Assembly (NCBI GenBank): GCA_001584585.1
Contig: LSYV01000041.1
Span: 425,825 to 489,824, forward strand
DNA: 64,000 bases
Reading direction: 5' to 3'
DNA from: Gonium pectorale
Lineage: Eukaryota > Chlorophyta > Chlorophyceae > Chlamydomonadales > Volvocaceae
This document shows, piece after piece, positions 12,733-23,361 of the stretch. The notes below the pieces were generated by a model. The model was not told the DNA's origin, ran no database searches, and saw only the letters and a program-made list of their open reading frames with translations. Every line of letters begins with the position of its first letter. Position 1 is the stretch's first letter. A program made the position numbers and the translations under genes.

Positions 12733-14287
12733 TCCTTTTTAGTAGCTCATTGCGCCACGCCCCTGGTCCGAGACAGAGGCCGCACGCATCCTGTCATGAC
12801 AGTGTCGCGCGCCACGTACGTGTGGCAGTGTGGGGTAGGTAGCACGCGTTTGCTCAGAATGGAAGATTCTAGACATTCGACATCACGATGGACGGGTTCC
12901 GCTGGCCAGCCGTGTGGCCAGCTGCTACTGCCTAGGGAGTCCTGCGCATGCACGTAATTGGTTCGTAGTGCAGTAAACGGGCCCGACAGGGGCGCGCGCG
13001 ATGCCGTAGTTCGCCGTCGTCGCAGCCGGCGCCCAGGGACATAGGCCGTGTCCCATAGGCGGGCTATTGGCGTCCCGCCCTGGACGACAGCATCAGCCGT
13101 GCAGCCCGGTCGGGTTATGATCTCATGATAGGGACCGGCTTTGCGTGCCGGGAGAGCACGGCTCTCCCATGTGTGGCAAGCAAACGCACATCATCCTTGG
13201 GCTGAGGAACGGTGGCGGTGGGAACTCGTCCAGCCCGGCCCAAGCACGAGTGCCGAGCTGCCGACTCCACCAGCTGATTCCCGCTGGTTCAGACTCTGAG
13301 CGCGGCTGGGCGGAATCCACACTCCCGCCGGTCGCGATCCAGGCTCCCGTAAGTCAGAATCCCCACCCCCTAAGGCCGGGACTAAGGAACCGACTACAGC
13401 GCAACCAGATGCCGGAGCACCACGTAAGTACAAGCAGGAGTCCCGCGACACCGGCCCTGGGTGTTCTCATCTCATGTCATCCCTCCGTATGCAAGAACCT
13501 CAGCAACCCCATAAATTCCCTTTGGCTATGCCCGCGACAGACTTGGGGCCGCACCGTTCGAGAGCGCCGAGCAGGATGGTGTGCCTGGGTGGGGCGTGGT
13601 GCTTGGGTTACCAGCTTGTGACACAGGTCTGCAAGCACATTGCTGTGAGGACACTCACACTGGCCTTCTTTTCATTCGGTCGTCCATCATGTCAAGTTGC
13701 CAACAACCATCCAGCCATGTGACCTCATCCATGCCTGCCTGTCCGTGCACACGACACCATAGCGCCTTCCCTGCCCGGCGCTAGGTGCCATGGCCGACCC
13801 GGCATCAACACCAACGCCCTTGCACAACCCGTGCCGTAATCGAGCCGTACCGCAGGGACTGCACTCAGCTCGTGACTCCATGCGCGCGAGCGCGCCCCCC
13901 CCCCTCCACCCCTCCCCCTCCCCTCCCCCCCAGGCTGTCGAACCCGACATCTTCCGTGTCACGCCTTACCATGTGCGGTACGACAAACTATGTGCAGCAG
14001 GCGACCAAAGAGATGCCTTCAGAGCCACAAAAGACAGCGCCAGACACGCGCCTTGGCTCCCTTATCCACCGATAAACTGATCCGGCTCCAGGGCGCCGCC
14101 TGATACCTCAGGGACCACGGCCATTGCGAACCGTATGCTGTCTACGCGGCGGTTTGCGTGACTTCTAAACTACATACAAGTGCCTGGCTACAACGCTAGC
14201 CAGGCGCCACACTCGCAAACCCACACCGTTGACCCGTGGCTCGTCGATGGACATGCTCTGTCGCGACAGCCGGCCACAAGTGCTGCG

Positions 14288-14358
14288 CACGACAAAAGCA
14301 AAATAGATAGGCTGCCTCAATTACACACCTGAACGTGCGACGTTTCCAGTAGGGCGCC
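14288..14358 (-). repeat. ~80-bp interspersed repeat, copy 2
   Basis: Read on the minus strand it starts GGCGCCCTACTGGAAACGTC and continues to a variant of the second core (GGTGTGTAATTGAGGC). It is the most diverged of the four copies in its 3' half. Confidence 0.65.
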
Positions 14359-14783
14359 GGGTGCAAGGCTGCCGGGCCCCCCCTCTCAGGGTGCCTGAGT
14401 GAAGGGCCCGCTGCAGCGCCACGCCCAACAGTGTCGTGTGGGTGCCGTACTGGGCGTGCCCGGGCGTTTTCACAAGTGGTGCCAGCCACGCCACACGCAT
14501 CGGCCTCTAACCTCCACCCGGCTGGGCCTGCGCCCGGCGCTCCACCGCCCAACCGCTCCCCTCCATTCTGCGCACTATCCCTTCATGTCCAAGGCGCCGC
14601 AACGACCGCCAACACGCCAGCTGTGTGTGCACCCCGCCGCAGTGTCCTTCTCGGCGCGGCAGCCCCTCACCCCACGCCACGCTCGCCCTCTTCGGCGCCG
14701 CTTCGCCACCTCTCCACGGGGGGTGCTCACCGCCTCGTCCTCCGCCGACCCGTGGGTCCAGCGCGCAGCAGCAGTGACCTAAC

Positions 14784-17768
14784 TCATTCGCCCTCGTGCC
14801 CCAGCAGCTCCCGCAGCCCCCGCACCTCCGCCCGCTGCTCCTCCTCGCTGCCGTCCAGCCTCGACAGTCCCAGGTCCAGCACCATGCACCGGGCCGCCTC
14901 CCCCGGCTCCCGACGCAGCAGCATCACGTTCTCCAGCCGCACATCGCCGTGCAGGAAGCCCGGCCGCGCGGCGTGCAGCTGCTGCAGGGCACCAACCGCC
15001 GCGGCCATCTCCTCCGGCTGCAGCCACCGCTGCCCCAGGACCTGCCACAGCGTCTCTCCGGGCACCAGAGCAGTGGCGATGAAGTAGACGTTGAGGTCGT
15101 CGAAGGTGCGGCCGGCTGCCAGGAGCTCTGGCAGCACGCTGCCCTGCAGCTCCGCCAACAAGTCGTACGCCTCGCGCTCCGTGTGGTAGGCTTGGATGGC
15201 CGCCGCGCTGGGGCCCAGCAGCTTGACCACCGCCGGCCGGTCGCCCACGGTGCCCAGCGCCACGATGCCACCGCCGTAGCCGTCGCACAGCATGCGCTCC
15301 AGGTGCGGCCGCTGAGGAGGTTGCAGCAGCGGTTGAGGCGGCCCAGACGGTTCAGGAGCACTGCCGCGCACCTCCTGGGGCTCCTCCGGCTGCCCGCGCG
15401 CTCCACTGCACCCAGCGGCCGCCCAGGCGCGATGCGTTAGCATGTGTCGAGCAATGTACAGGTCAGAGGCGTTGAGGTACGTGCGACTAGCCGGCTCGCA
15501 GTCATCGAGCATTGCGTTGGAAGGCAGGCAGGATGCCACATATTAGCTTGTGGCATAGGAACGTCGCTTTGTAAACGAGGCATTCACCTGGACGGGGCCA
15601 ATGTGCGCTTCGAGCTGTTGGCCGCCCCGCGAAATGAGCGGTCCGCTGCCGCAGCCCCCTTACGCTCTGGGCCGCTGTCGCTGCCGCCGCTCGCTGCACC
15701 ACTGCTGCCAGCACCCCGGCCACCGCGGCTCCCGTCGCCCTTGCGGATCAGCATGCGCGGGGGCAACTGGGCCTTGTTGGTGACGCTGAGCAACAGCAAG
15801 TAGGCCAGAGCCCCGCGGGCCGTCGCGCGAGGCTTCTCGGGCGTGTGCTTCGCACCGGCGAGGAAGGGAGGGGACACGAAGAGCGTGCTTCGGTCTTCCG
15901 CGGGGCAGTGGAAGATCCACGTTGCCGCGTAGCAGGTGAGGAAGCCGTACAGGGTGCCGCAGTCCAACATGTATGTGTACACCTGTCAAGAGGTAAGTGC
16001 AGTAAACACGACACATGCTTCAGGAGCAGGATTCCACCGGAGAAGTGATGTCACGGCAGCAGAGCCATGCAAAGGACAACCCACAAGGAACTTGGCAAAA
16101 CAGATGGCACAGAGTTTGCATACTCTCCTTGTCACGAATGGCTTGTGATAGGAAAGGTAGGCCTAAAGCGATTTAGTCAAGTCTGCCGCTCTCAAGCAAG
16201 TGGCAAGGCCAGCACCGCTCCACAGTGCCTAGGCTGCGCATACCTGTGACACGAGGTTCCGTGCACGATGTTCTCCCTGCCGCCATAGCTCCAACAGCGG
16301 CAGCGGCTCCCCACGCGACGTCAGCAGCACGTCGTACGCTTTTGCCACACCAACACACAAGCAGCAAAGCAAGGCGTCTGAGAGGTCCTCTCGTGCCAGG
16401 GGACGGCCACCGCCATGGCCGCCTCCACCATGGCCGCTGCCATCGCCAGGGCCGCTGCCACCGTCGGGGCCGCTGCGGCCGCTGCCGCCGCCGGGGCCGC
16501 TGGCGCCGCCAGGGAAGCAGTCCACGCAGAACTTGAAGTCGGGGAAGAACTTCAGGACCTCCTGGCCGCCCATCTGCTCAAACGCTCCCACAAGCTCCTC
16601 CGGCTTGGGCGCAAGGTGGCTGTTGGAGGTGTGCAGCTTCCACCGTGCCGTTGAGGCCCCTGGAAGGAGGCGAGCAAGCTTAAGGAGGGGCACGAGCACC
16701 TGATGGGACAACACCGTCACAACTGAGGACTCGTTGTCAAAGCTCCATAAGTCCTCCAACGGGGGGCACAGGTTCCTGTGGGCAACACCACATAGGGCAA
16801 GGCACATCAATTAGATGAATCGATCCGCCTCAAATAGATTGGGAGTGCAAGCATGTACAACTTGTGCAGGTGCGGTGGTGTCAAGTTAGGCTCATGGGCA
16901 CAAGCCCTTACTGTGAGCACCGCATTCCAGATCCGGTACACAGCAGGTGGCGCCAAGCCCTTCCTTGCCTGAGAGGCCAATTGTCGACCTGGTACACCGA
17001 GTCCGCCACGTTCTGGTAGCGGATGATGTCGTCGAGAAGCGCCACCAGGTCAGCGCCAAGAGCATCGCACGGCTTCACGACCTCCCACAGCTTGAGTCTT
17101 GACGGATGGTGCGAGTAGGTTGCATGGGAGCTGCTTGCCGACCGCTCCACGCTTTCGGGGAGAGGCAGCCGGTCTGAGAGGAACACGTGGGGTCGAACAC
17201 CTGCACCAACCAATACAGGTGGTAGCAGGGCTGTGGTCAGTGTTTCTAATTAAGTCGATTGGTGTCGCCAGAGCTTGGCTGTGCAGCGGGTTTGGCACGG
17301 TGGCCATTTTCCCATGGCCCCAGAACGCGAAATAAACCCGTGTCCGAACGTGAATTCTTCTCCTGGTGACCATTTCGTGTAACCAGTCTTAATGTCACTC
17401 CCTGTGGATGCTTTGGCCTTGCCCGACAAGGAACCGCATCCGCCTGCGTATGGCCGTCGCCTGCGGTTCTCACCTAATGTGACCTCCCGAAAGAAACGCG
17501 TAGGATTCTTGCAGCCTGCTTTCTTTAGCTCCGATTGAGCTGGCCACATGAAGGCGTCATGATCATCGGCATGAGCTTCGCACTCTGAGTGCAGGCGGGT
17601 CGCGTCACGAGAGACAGGGGCAATGGGTTGGCCCAAAGCTACGCTTCCTGACTTACGGGCTTCGAAGTCGGGCCAGGACGAGAGATAGATGGGCAGCTTC
17701 GCGATGCGCTCAGGGGAAACTCCCGAACTAAAAAGGAGACTCGGAAGGGAGCCTGGAGGGAATTGCAT
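14784..17768 (-). CDS. Bipartite protein: degenerate nuclease-like N-terminal domain plus protein-kinase-like domain
   Basis: Five exons on the minus strand: 17768-17657, 17200-16912, 16775-16244, 15982-15588, 15486-14784. All phases agree and the sum is 677 codons (676 aa plus stop). The C-terminal third has protein-kinase landmarks: AVVKLLG (K531), EREAYDLL, HGDVRLENVML (catalytic-loop D624, N629) and VLDLGLS (D647, DLG for DFG). It ends soon after, so the C-lobe is very short. The N-terminal part has AYDVLLTS (D282), LPLLELW (E296, W298) and VSQVYTYM followed by LYGFLTCYAATW. This order resembles the restriction-nuclease-like plus kinase arrangement known from fungal FunK1 and Crinkler-like proteins, but the ExK lysine is Trp here. 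The linker is Gly/Ser-rich. The 5' part of the last exon is duplicated at about 22060-22380. Start chosen at the first in-frame ATG before a good donor. Substrate and role are unknown; the nuclease-like assignment is inference. Confidence 0.72.
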
Positions 17769-18341
17769 CGATAGCCTCAGCTCTGGCTGGTTATGGACGT
17801 TGGGTGGCCACCGCTAGACAACGTTGCCAGCTTTGTTTGCAATAGGGCGATGCATCTGGAACTTTTTGTGAAAAACAGTGGGGAGGCGTGGTATGCCATT
17901 GTGACGTGGCAAACGGCCCCGGTGTTTGTTGCAACCTTGCAAAACCAGACAACCATAAACTTGTGAACGACGGGGTCGTGGGTCGGGGCCCCACAGCATT
18001 CCATAGGCGTTTCGTGTTCGACCGTTGTTTCTGTTTCCACTTGTTCGGCAGGGAAGCTGCCAGGAACCTCCAGCGATGGGCTGCTGAACGAAACGCTTCT
18101 CGCTTCTCGGCGCGTGTCCTGGGGCACTTTTGCAGCCCGCTTTTCCATTAGAAGTCGGCAACCCCGGACTTTAAGATAGCGGATCCCCCGAGTTTCACAC
18201 GAAGCGGAGTACGGCCCAGAGCACCGCATAGCGCCCGAGTGGGCTCCACTAGCCCAGGGGCCGAACCCCGCGGCCAGGGCCTCCGCGGCGCCTGGGCGCG
18301 ACGACGGAGCGGACGCCGTTGGGGAGCTGGACGGGTGGCGC

Positions 18342-21300
18342 CTGCTGGTGGAGCTCCTCATGCGGGCGCGCGACGGCGCTCCCGCTGCGGGGGCTGGCAG
18401 GGCTCCCGCAGCCCCTGCCGACGCCGCGGCCCCTGGCGGCTCCGGGTCCCTTTATGCCCGCATGGCTATGCTTGATCCGCGGCTCGTCCCGGGCGGCGCG
18501 GAGCTCGAGGCGGCCAGGAGGAGGATAAGGCGGAGGCAGCTTGGAGAGGGCGAGGGCGAGGTCCAATAGGAGGCTCCTCTGCCGCCGCTGTACGAGGTCA
18601 GCGTTGACTTGCTGCCCGGCCTGCGGCGGGCGGCGGCGGCGGCAGCAGAGGAGTGGCCGGGGGAGGCAGCCAATGCGGCAGCGAAGGGCATCGGCAGGAG
18701 TATCGGAGAATGCCTTCCGCTGGTGGTGGCTCCCGCGGGCGAAGGGGCCGTTGACGGCACTTGCTCGGACTGCCGGCTGCGGGTCTACGCGTGCGAACAG
18801 GTGTGCTGGGCGGGTGTGAGGGCTAGGGGTTTGAGGGAAGCGGCTTTCTTCCCAAGCCATGCACACTCGTACCACTGCTACCTCGCCGTTCGGTTCTGCC
18901 AGGTCATGTCCTCTTTGCATGATGGCGGACCCTGACCAGCCCGCCTGCCAGCCTGCGCCCCCACCCGACCACACGACCCGCGTCAGACACGCCACCCACG
19001 CCACCCTCTCTCCCACCCTCCCTGTCTCCCCGCAGCACCTGGCCTCCGCCGTCTCCTGGCTGGCCTCGCAGCCGCCCGTCAAGTGGGTGGCTCCCTGCTG
19101 CGGATCACTTGCCGGAACGTACTCGCGTCCATACTGGCACAGACGGGTGAGGCGGGCCGGGGCCGGAATGTGTGGCGCGCGGAGGGTGGGGGTGGGACCC
19201 GCGTGGAACCGCGGGCCTGTGGTGCACATATTGATTATCGTAACCGCCAGCATCCGCCTGCGCCACCTAATGTTGCTCCGCAATGCCTTCCGTCACCGCC
19301 GTGGGTCTTTTCAGCCCGTCGACTTGTTGCTATGCAGGCGACCTGACCGTGGCCCAGTACCGCGATCCAAACGGCCGCTCTCCGAAAAGGCCTCCCGCCG
19401 GCCCTACCGCGCGGCCGGGATGGCTGGCAGCGGCAAGGTGGTGGGGGTGAGTGGCGCCAATGAGCCGGCCTTTTCGGGAACGCGACTTTTGACCGCAACA
19501 CATTACCGTACTAAGTTAAGCTACCTTTTTAATCGGTTGATGATGTACCGGAGGCATTCGCTATTGTGCCGCAAGGGCGCAGGCGATGGGACTACAGCGG
19601 GGTCGACGCAGGTGGCGGCAGTGCTTATGGTATGTGACGCCCCGCCCTGGGGCTCATTGCTCCCCACCGCCCTCCGCTAACTTGACTGGTATGCCGTACC
19701 CCAAGCCATTCGGCAACAACAAGCGTGTGCGGGCACAGCTTAGTTGCCCCCTTCGGCCCGATCCTCAAGTCACCGCCAAAACACGCCCGCAGATCGGCGA
19801 CACGACCTGGGACAGTTGCTATTTCGCCGACCCGCGGGTCAACGGCAGCTACATACGGGGGCTGCTGCAATCTGCCGGGCCGGGGAGGGACCTACGGCAA
19901 CAGAGCATCGCAAGATCGCGCAGTACTATGTGGTGGCAGGTGCGGCTGGGGGGTGGCCGGCGGGCGAGGCGGGGCGGGGCGCGGGCAGGATGGAGGAAGG
20001 AGGTGCACCAGTGGGAGGGTGGGCCGGCGGAAGAAGGGGCACACGTGGCATAGTGGACGGAGCGGAGCAGAGCAGCCGCCCGTGGCAGAGCAGTCGGGCG
20101 GCCACGGCACCCACACCTCGGGCTCCGTCGCGGCCGCGGTGCTCTCCGGATCCGATGGCGGTCAACCTGGGCCTGGCCTGCAGCGGGCCGCCGCTGCGGC
20201 ACCCTGCACGGCGCACGGCGCCAACAACGCGCACGAGCGCACGAGCTGGCCGCAGCGCTGGCGCCTCCTCCGCCATCGTCGGTGCCCGGCGCCGCGCCCG
20301 ACGCTGGGTTTGACGACGCGGGCACCGTACCGGCGGCTCCCACCCACGTCCTCGTCAACCACAGCATCGCGCTCCTGGGAGGTGCTGCGCAGCCGGCCGG
20401 ATGCCAGCACCACCGGCCCGTCGGAGGGGCTCAAGATCACCAACCCGCTCATCATTGCAGCGGCCACCCCTGGCTGGGCGGGATGGGCGTCGATAGCTCC
20501 CGGCGCCGCAACCGCCAACGCCGCCGGCGCCGCGAGCTGTCGGCTCTGGCTGTGATGCGTGCTCCAGCCCGCAGCACAACAGGACGGGCACCTCCATGGC
20601 CTCGCCCCAGGTGCTTGGGCGGGCGGGTGCGGGCGGAGGGAGCCCCCGGAGCGGGGAGTGGGGGAGGGGCCTTCGGTGGAGTGAGCAGGTCCGCGGTATA
20701 CAGGTGGCATAGGACGCAGCATCGGCGCTTGCTGTGGCCTTGTGGCGTCAGGTGCCGCCAGCGGCGTTCCGCACAGCGCCAACTGGTTCCATCGATACGA
20801 GCAAACTTGCGGGTCTATTGATGTGCTGCTGGCCTCCGCCATGCGTTTCCATACCCTTCGGGCCCTTGCATGCCTACTGAACTTTGTTTTGTTGTGCGTG
20901 TTAGTGACGCCCTTGGCTGGGAGGGCTATCCGACGGGGAATCCCAACGACACCACATCAGCGCCGTTCCTGCCATCCGGCATGCAGCGCATGCTGATCAA
21001 GGTAAGAAGACAATAAGATGACGTATTGTCGGCAAGTCGCTCGGCACGGGGGTCCGGGGCAGTGTCGGCTCTGGGCCATGCAAGCGGAGTGGTTTACGGG
21101 TGTTGGCGCGGGTACGTTACAACACCTGTCCAAAGGCTGGGCCAGCGCAGCAGTGGCATAGGTGCGGTGAAACGAGGCTGCGGCCGGCACACCGCGGCTG
21201 TGTTGGCGTACCTGCCTCGGTGCGCCGATTGGCCCCACTGAACCGCACTGCGCCTGCATCTGCACCTCCCCGCCTCGTCGCGCCAGCCCGCCACCGCCCC

Positions 21301-21951
21301 GCTGCGCTGCTGCTTCCTGCTCCCGCTCCCCGATCCGCAGGTCAGGATGAGAATGCACCTTCGATTTCTCTGCCAACAACGCCTTCCTGCTCCCCGGCCC
21401 GGCCTGCCCAGGCGCTTATAAATTCTGGTGCAAAGCCCATGACAGTGAGGGGAGCAGGCAGCGATCGGCAGGGGAATGGAGCGTCCAGGCGGCGGCGCGA
21501 AATCGGGGTGTACTCTGGCACCGAATCCCCCCTGCTCCCCCCCTCTCCCGCTGTACCGGCATACATGTACGCTCGTGCATGGCGCACTCATAGGGCTGTC
21601 CGAAAGTGCAGAGTGTGCCGCTCTGGTCATGTGGAAGATGAGTATCATGTCATACATACATACATGGCACCGGGCTGGGCAGGCCGTGCTGCCCTGACCG
21701 CCTGGGGCACAACGCCCTGGAACCTGTGCCCGGACTCAAGCGATTCACCTCCTACTCTTGACTCGTTCGACCCCATGCAGGGAGGCATCGCGCAGCGGCT
21801 GGTTATCAAGCTTGGCCCCGACACCGACGGCTTCCAGGGCTGGGGCCGGCTGAGCCTATCGGGCGCCCTGCCGCTGCCCGGCTTGACCGACCCACGGGTC
21901 AGCCTGCACCTGGCGGACCGAGGGGGGCTGGCGGAGACGCGGCAGGAAGTG
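18342..21951 (+). pseudogene. Subtilisin-like serine protease (S8), copy B, probably decaying
   Basis: Pieces of a tagB/sporangin-type subtilase occur in order on the plus strand. The pro-region includes DGWRLLVELLMRARDG (about 18342-18567), LPGLRRAAAAAAEEWPGE ending VYACEQ (to 18800), and LASAVSWLASQPPVKWVAP (from 19036). Then GSGKVVG joins across an intron (donor about 19447) to IGDTTWDSCYF (19793-19939), where the usual DTG is DTT and about three residues are missing. The His block GGHGTHTSGS lies near 20094-20123. The Ser block GTSMASPQ is at 20587-20610, with a donor right after it. Then GWEGYPTGNPND (about 20908-21001) and GFQGWGRLSLSG (21781-21951). The frames of the AYRDP-like segment, the APG motif and the Ser motif do not connect without shifts, and the usual C-terminal domain is missing, replaced by the mosaic described next. 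A functional version with unusual splicing is possible but less likely. Confidence 0.6.
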
Positions 21952-22380
21952 AGCCACAATGGCGGGGGAGATGGCAGTGAGAAGGCATCCTCAGCGTGTT
22001 GGGCTCTGGCCGCCAGGAGGTCGCCCGAATGCGGAGCTCCGGCCAGGGCACGCTGCCCGCCAAGAAGTCGTACGCCTCGCGCTCCGTGTGGTAGGCTTGG
22101 ATGGCCGCCGCGCTGGGGCCCAGCAGCTTGACCACCGCCGGCCGGTCGCCCACGGTGCCCAGTGCCACGATGCCACCGCCGTAGCCGTCGCACAGCATGC
22201 GCTCCAGGTGAGGAGGTTGCAGCAGAGGCTGAGGCGGCCCAGACGGTTCAGGAGCACTGCCGCGCTGCAGCGGCATCGCCTCGCACACCTCCTGGGGCTG
22301 CCCGCGCGCTCCACTGCACCCAGCGGCCGCCCAGGCGGGATGCGTTAGCATATGTCGAGCAATGTTGAGGTCAGAGGCCA
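21946..22380. mobile_element. Mosaic segment: subtilase intron piece joined to a kinase-like gene piece
   Basis: Positions 21946-22033 match 11820-11912, the start of an intron in subtilase copy A (GTGAGCCACAATGGCGGGGG). At about 22055-22060 the similarity switches to the minus-strand kinase-like gene: 22060-22380 matches about 15160-15480, with internal deletions and the codons for LERMLCDGYGGGIVALG kept. The kinase piece lacks the catalytic loop. The arrangement looks like template switching or duplicative repair rather than a simple tandem copy. I see no terminal repeats or transposase, so 'mobile element' is only the nearest category. Confidence 0.6.
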
Positions 22381-22806
22381 AAGTTTGCCTTTCTCAGTCC
22401 CGAGAATCTGGCAGGGGCGAAGGAAGCGCGGGCTCATGGGCTGGAGGAGATTGAGGCCCTTGGGAACTGGTACGAGGGGCGCCTTGACGCAGCGAAGCTG
22501 GTGGAAGCACAAGGTCGTCATTCGGCTGGTTGCTGAGGCCCGACGGGGATTCCCTTGTCCATGGCTTTCGCTGCCCATCATGCCCCTCACTCAACCGCTA
22601 GCCTCGCACGGCTTGTCTCCTGGTTGGCCCCTGCTTGTTGGCCATTGATCCGCATCCCGGCGTGACTGCGTGTGCCCCGCATGTATGCCCGCACAGCTTG
22701 TAAATCGGGACCACTTCACAAACATTGGTGTCGGCCTGTTCCCCTGCGGGCTGTGGGGACGGTGGGGATCTGTCTCACAGACTGCCGCCTGCACTGACGA
22801 GCCCTA
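22381..22806 (+). pseudogene. Coding-like remnant of unknown origin
   Basis: A plus-strand frame from about 22381 reads KFAFLSPENLAGAKEARA and GLEEIEALGNWYEGRLDAAK before a TGA near 22524. A shifted frame then gives VHGFRCPSCPSLNR, and another gives CVCPACMPAQLVNRDH to a TGA near 22796. Amino-acid composition and the paired CxxC motifs look like real protein, but no single frame or splice model joins them. It may be a broken transposon or a captured gene fragment. I do not recognise the family. Confidence 0.35.
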
Positions 22807-23361
22807 ACGGCACGTTAGCAAACCCTCGAATGGCATGTATTGTAGTTTCCGTTCTTTCAATCTCGTGTACAGCGCAAGCTGGCTGTAACCTTTGACAGTA
22901 CATCAATCCGAACTCCAAAGCCAGCAAAAGCGGCGCATGACCCCTCGGCCGTCCAGATCAGGTTGCGGTAAAAGTATGAAAAAGAAGCAACAATAAAACT
23001 GGTAAATGTCAATAATTCTATACATGAGCACTAGTGCATGCCATCATGCAACCGTGGCGCCTGTTCGGAAGCGGCCCGTGGGCTGGACTCAGGGCCAGCG
23101 GGCCAGCCCATCGCCTCCCGCACGCTCGGGCCCTAGTGGGCCCTAGACGCCACATTACGCATTTGCGGCAGCAACATACCGTGCTACCACCTCCCACGCC
23201 CGGCAAGCATGAAACCCCGGACCCTTCACACGAGCACTCGGAGATCCTACGAACCCTTCCCCTCCTAGACACACAAAGAAGCCCCCGCTCCCCATGCTTT
23301 CCTCTCTCCCATTCTCTCATGAGCCCCGCAAAGCCCGTGCTCGGGGCGAAGGTACGCAGCA
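22807..23361. other. AT-richer spacer, no gene seen
   Basis: The segment around 22830-23030 is clearly richer in A and T than its neighbours. No open frame with coding character or splice-compatible exon was found. Confidence 0.4.

Larger units (their letters stand above)
12297..14783. other. Intergenic stretch with dispersed repeats, no gene seen
   Basis: It contains two members of the ~80-bp interspersed repeat (listed separately) and a C-rich tract near 13885-13935. A TTACA (TGTAA on the minus strand, the usual green-algal polyadenylation signal) at 14321-14325 could serve the minus-strand kinase-like gene that ends at 14784, but it lies about 460 bp past the stop and inside a repeat copy, so this is weak. 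Confidence 0.4.

Noticed and set aside
18249..19283. 344-codon minus-strand frame
   Set aside because: It is antisense to the subtilase pro-region, Pro/Arg-rich from GC bias, crosses clear plus-strand splice signals and has no family motif.
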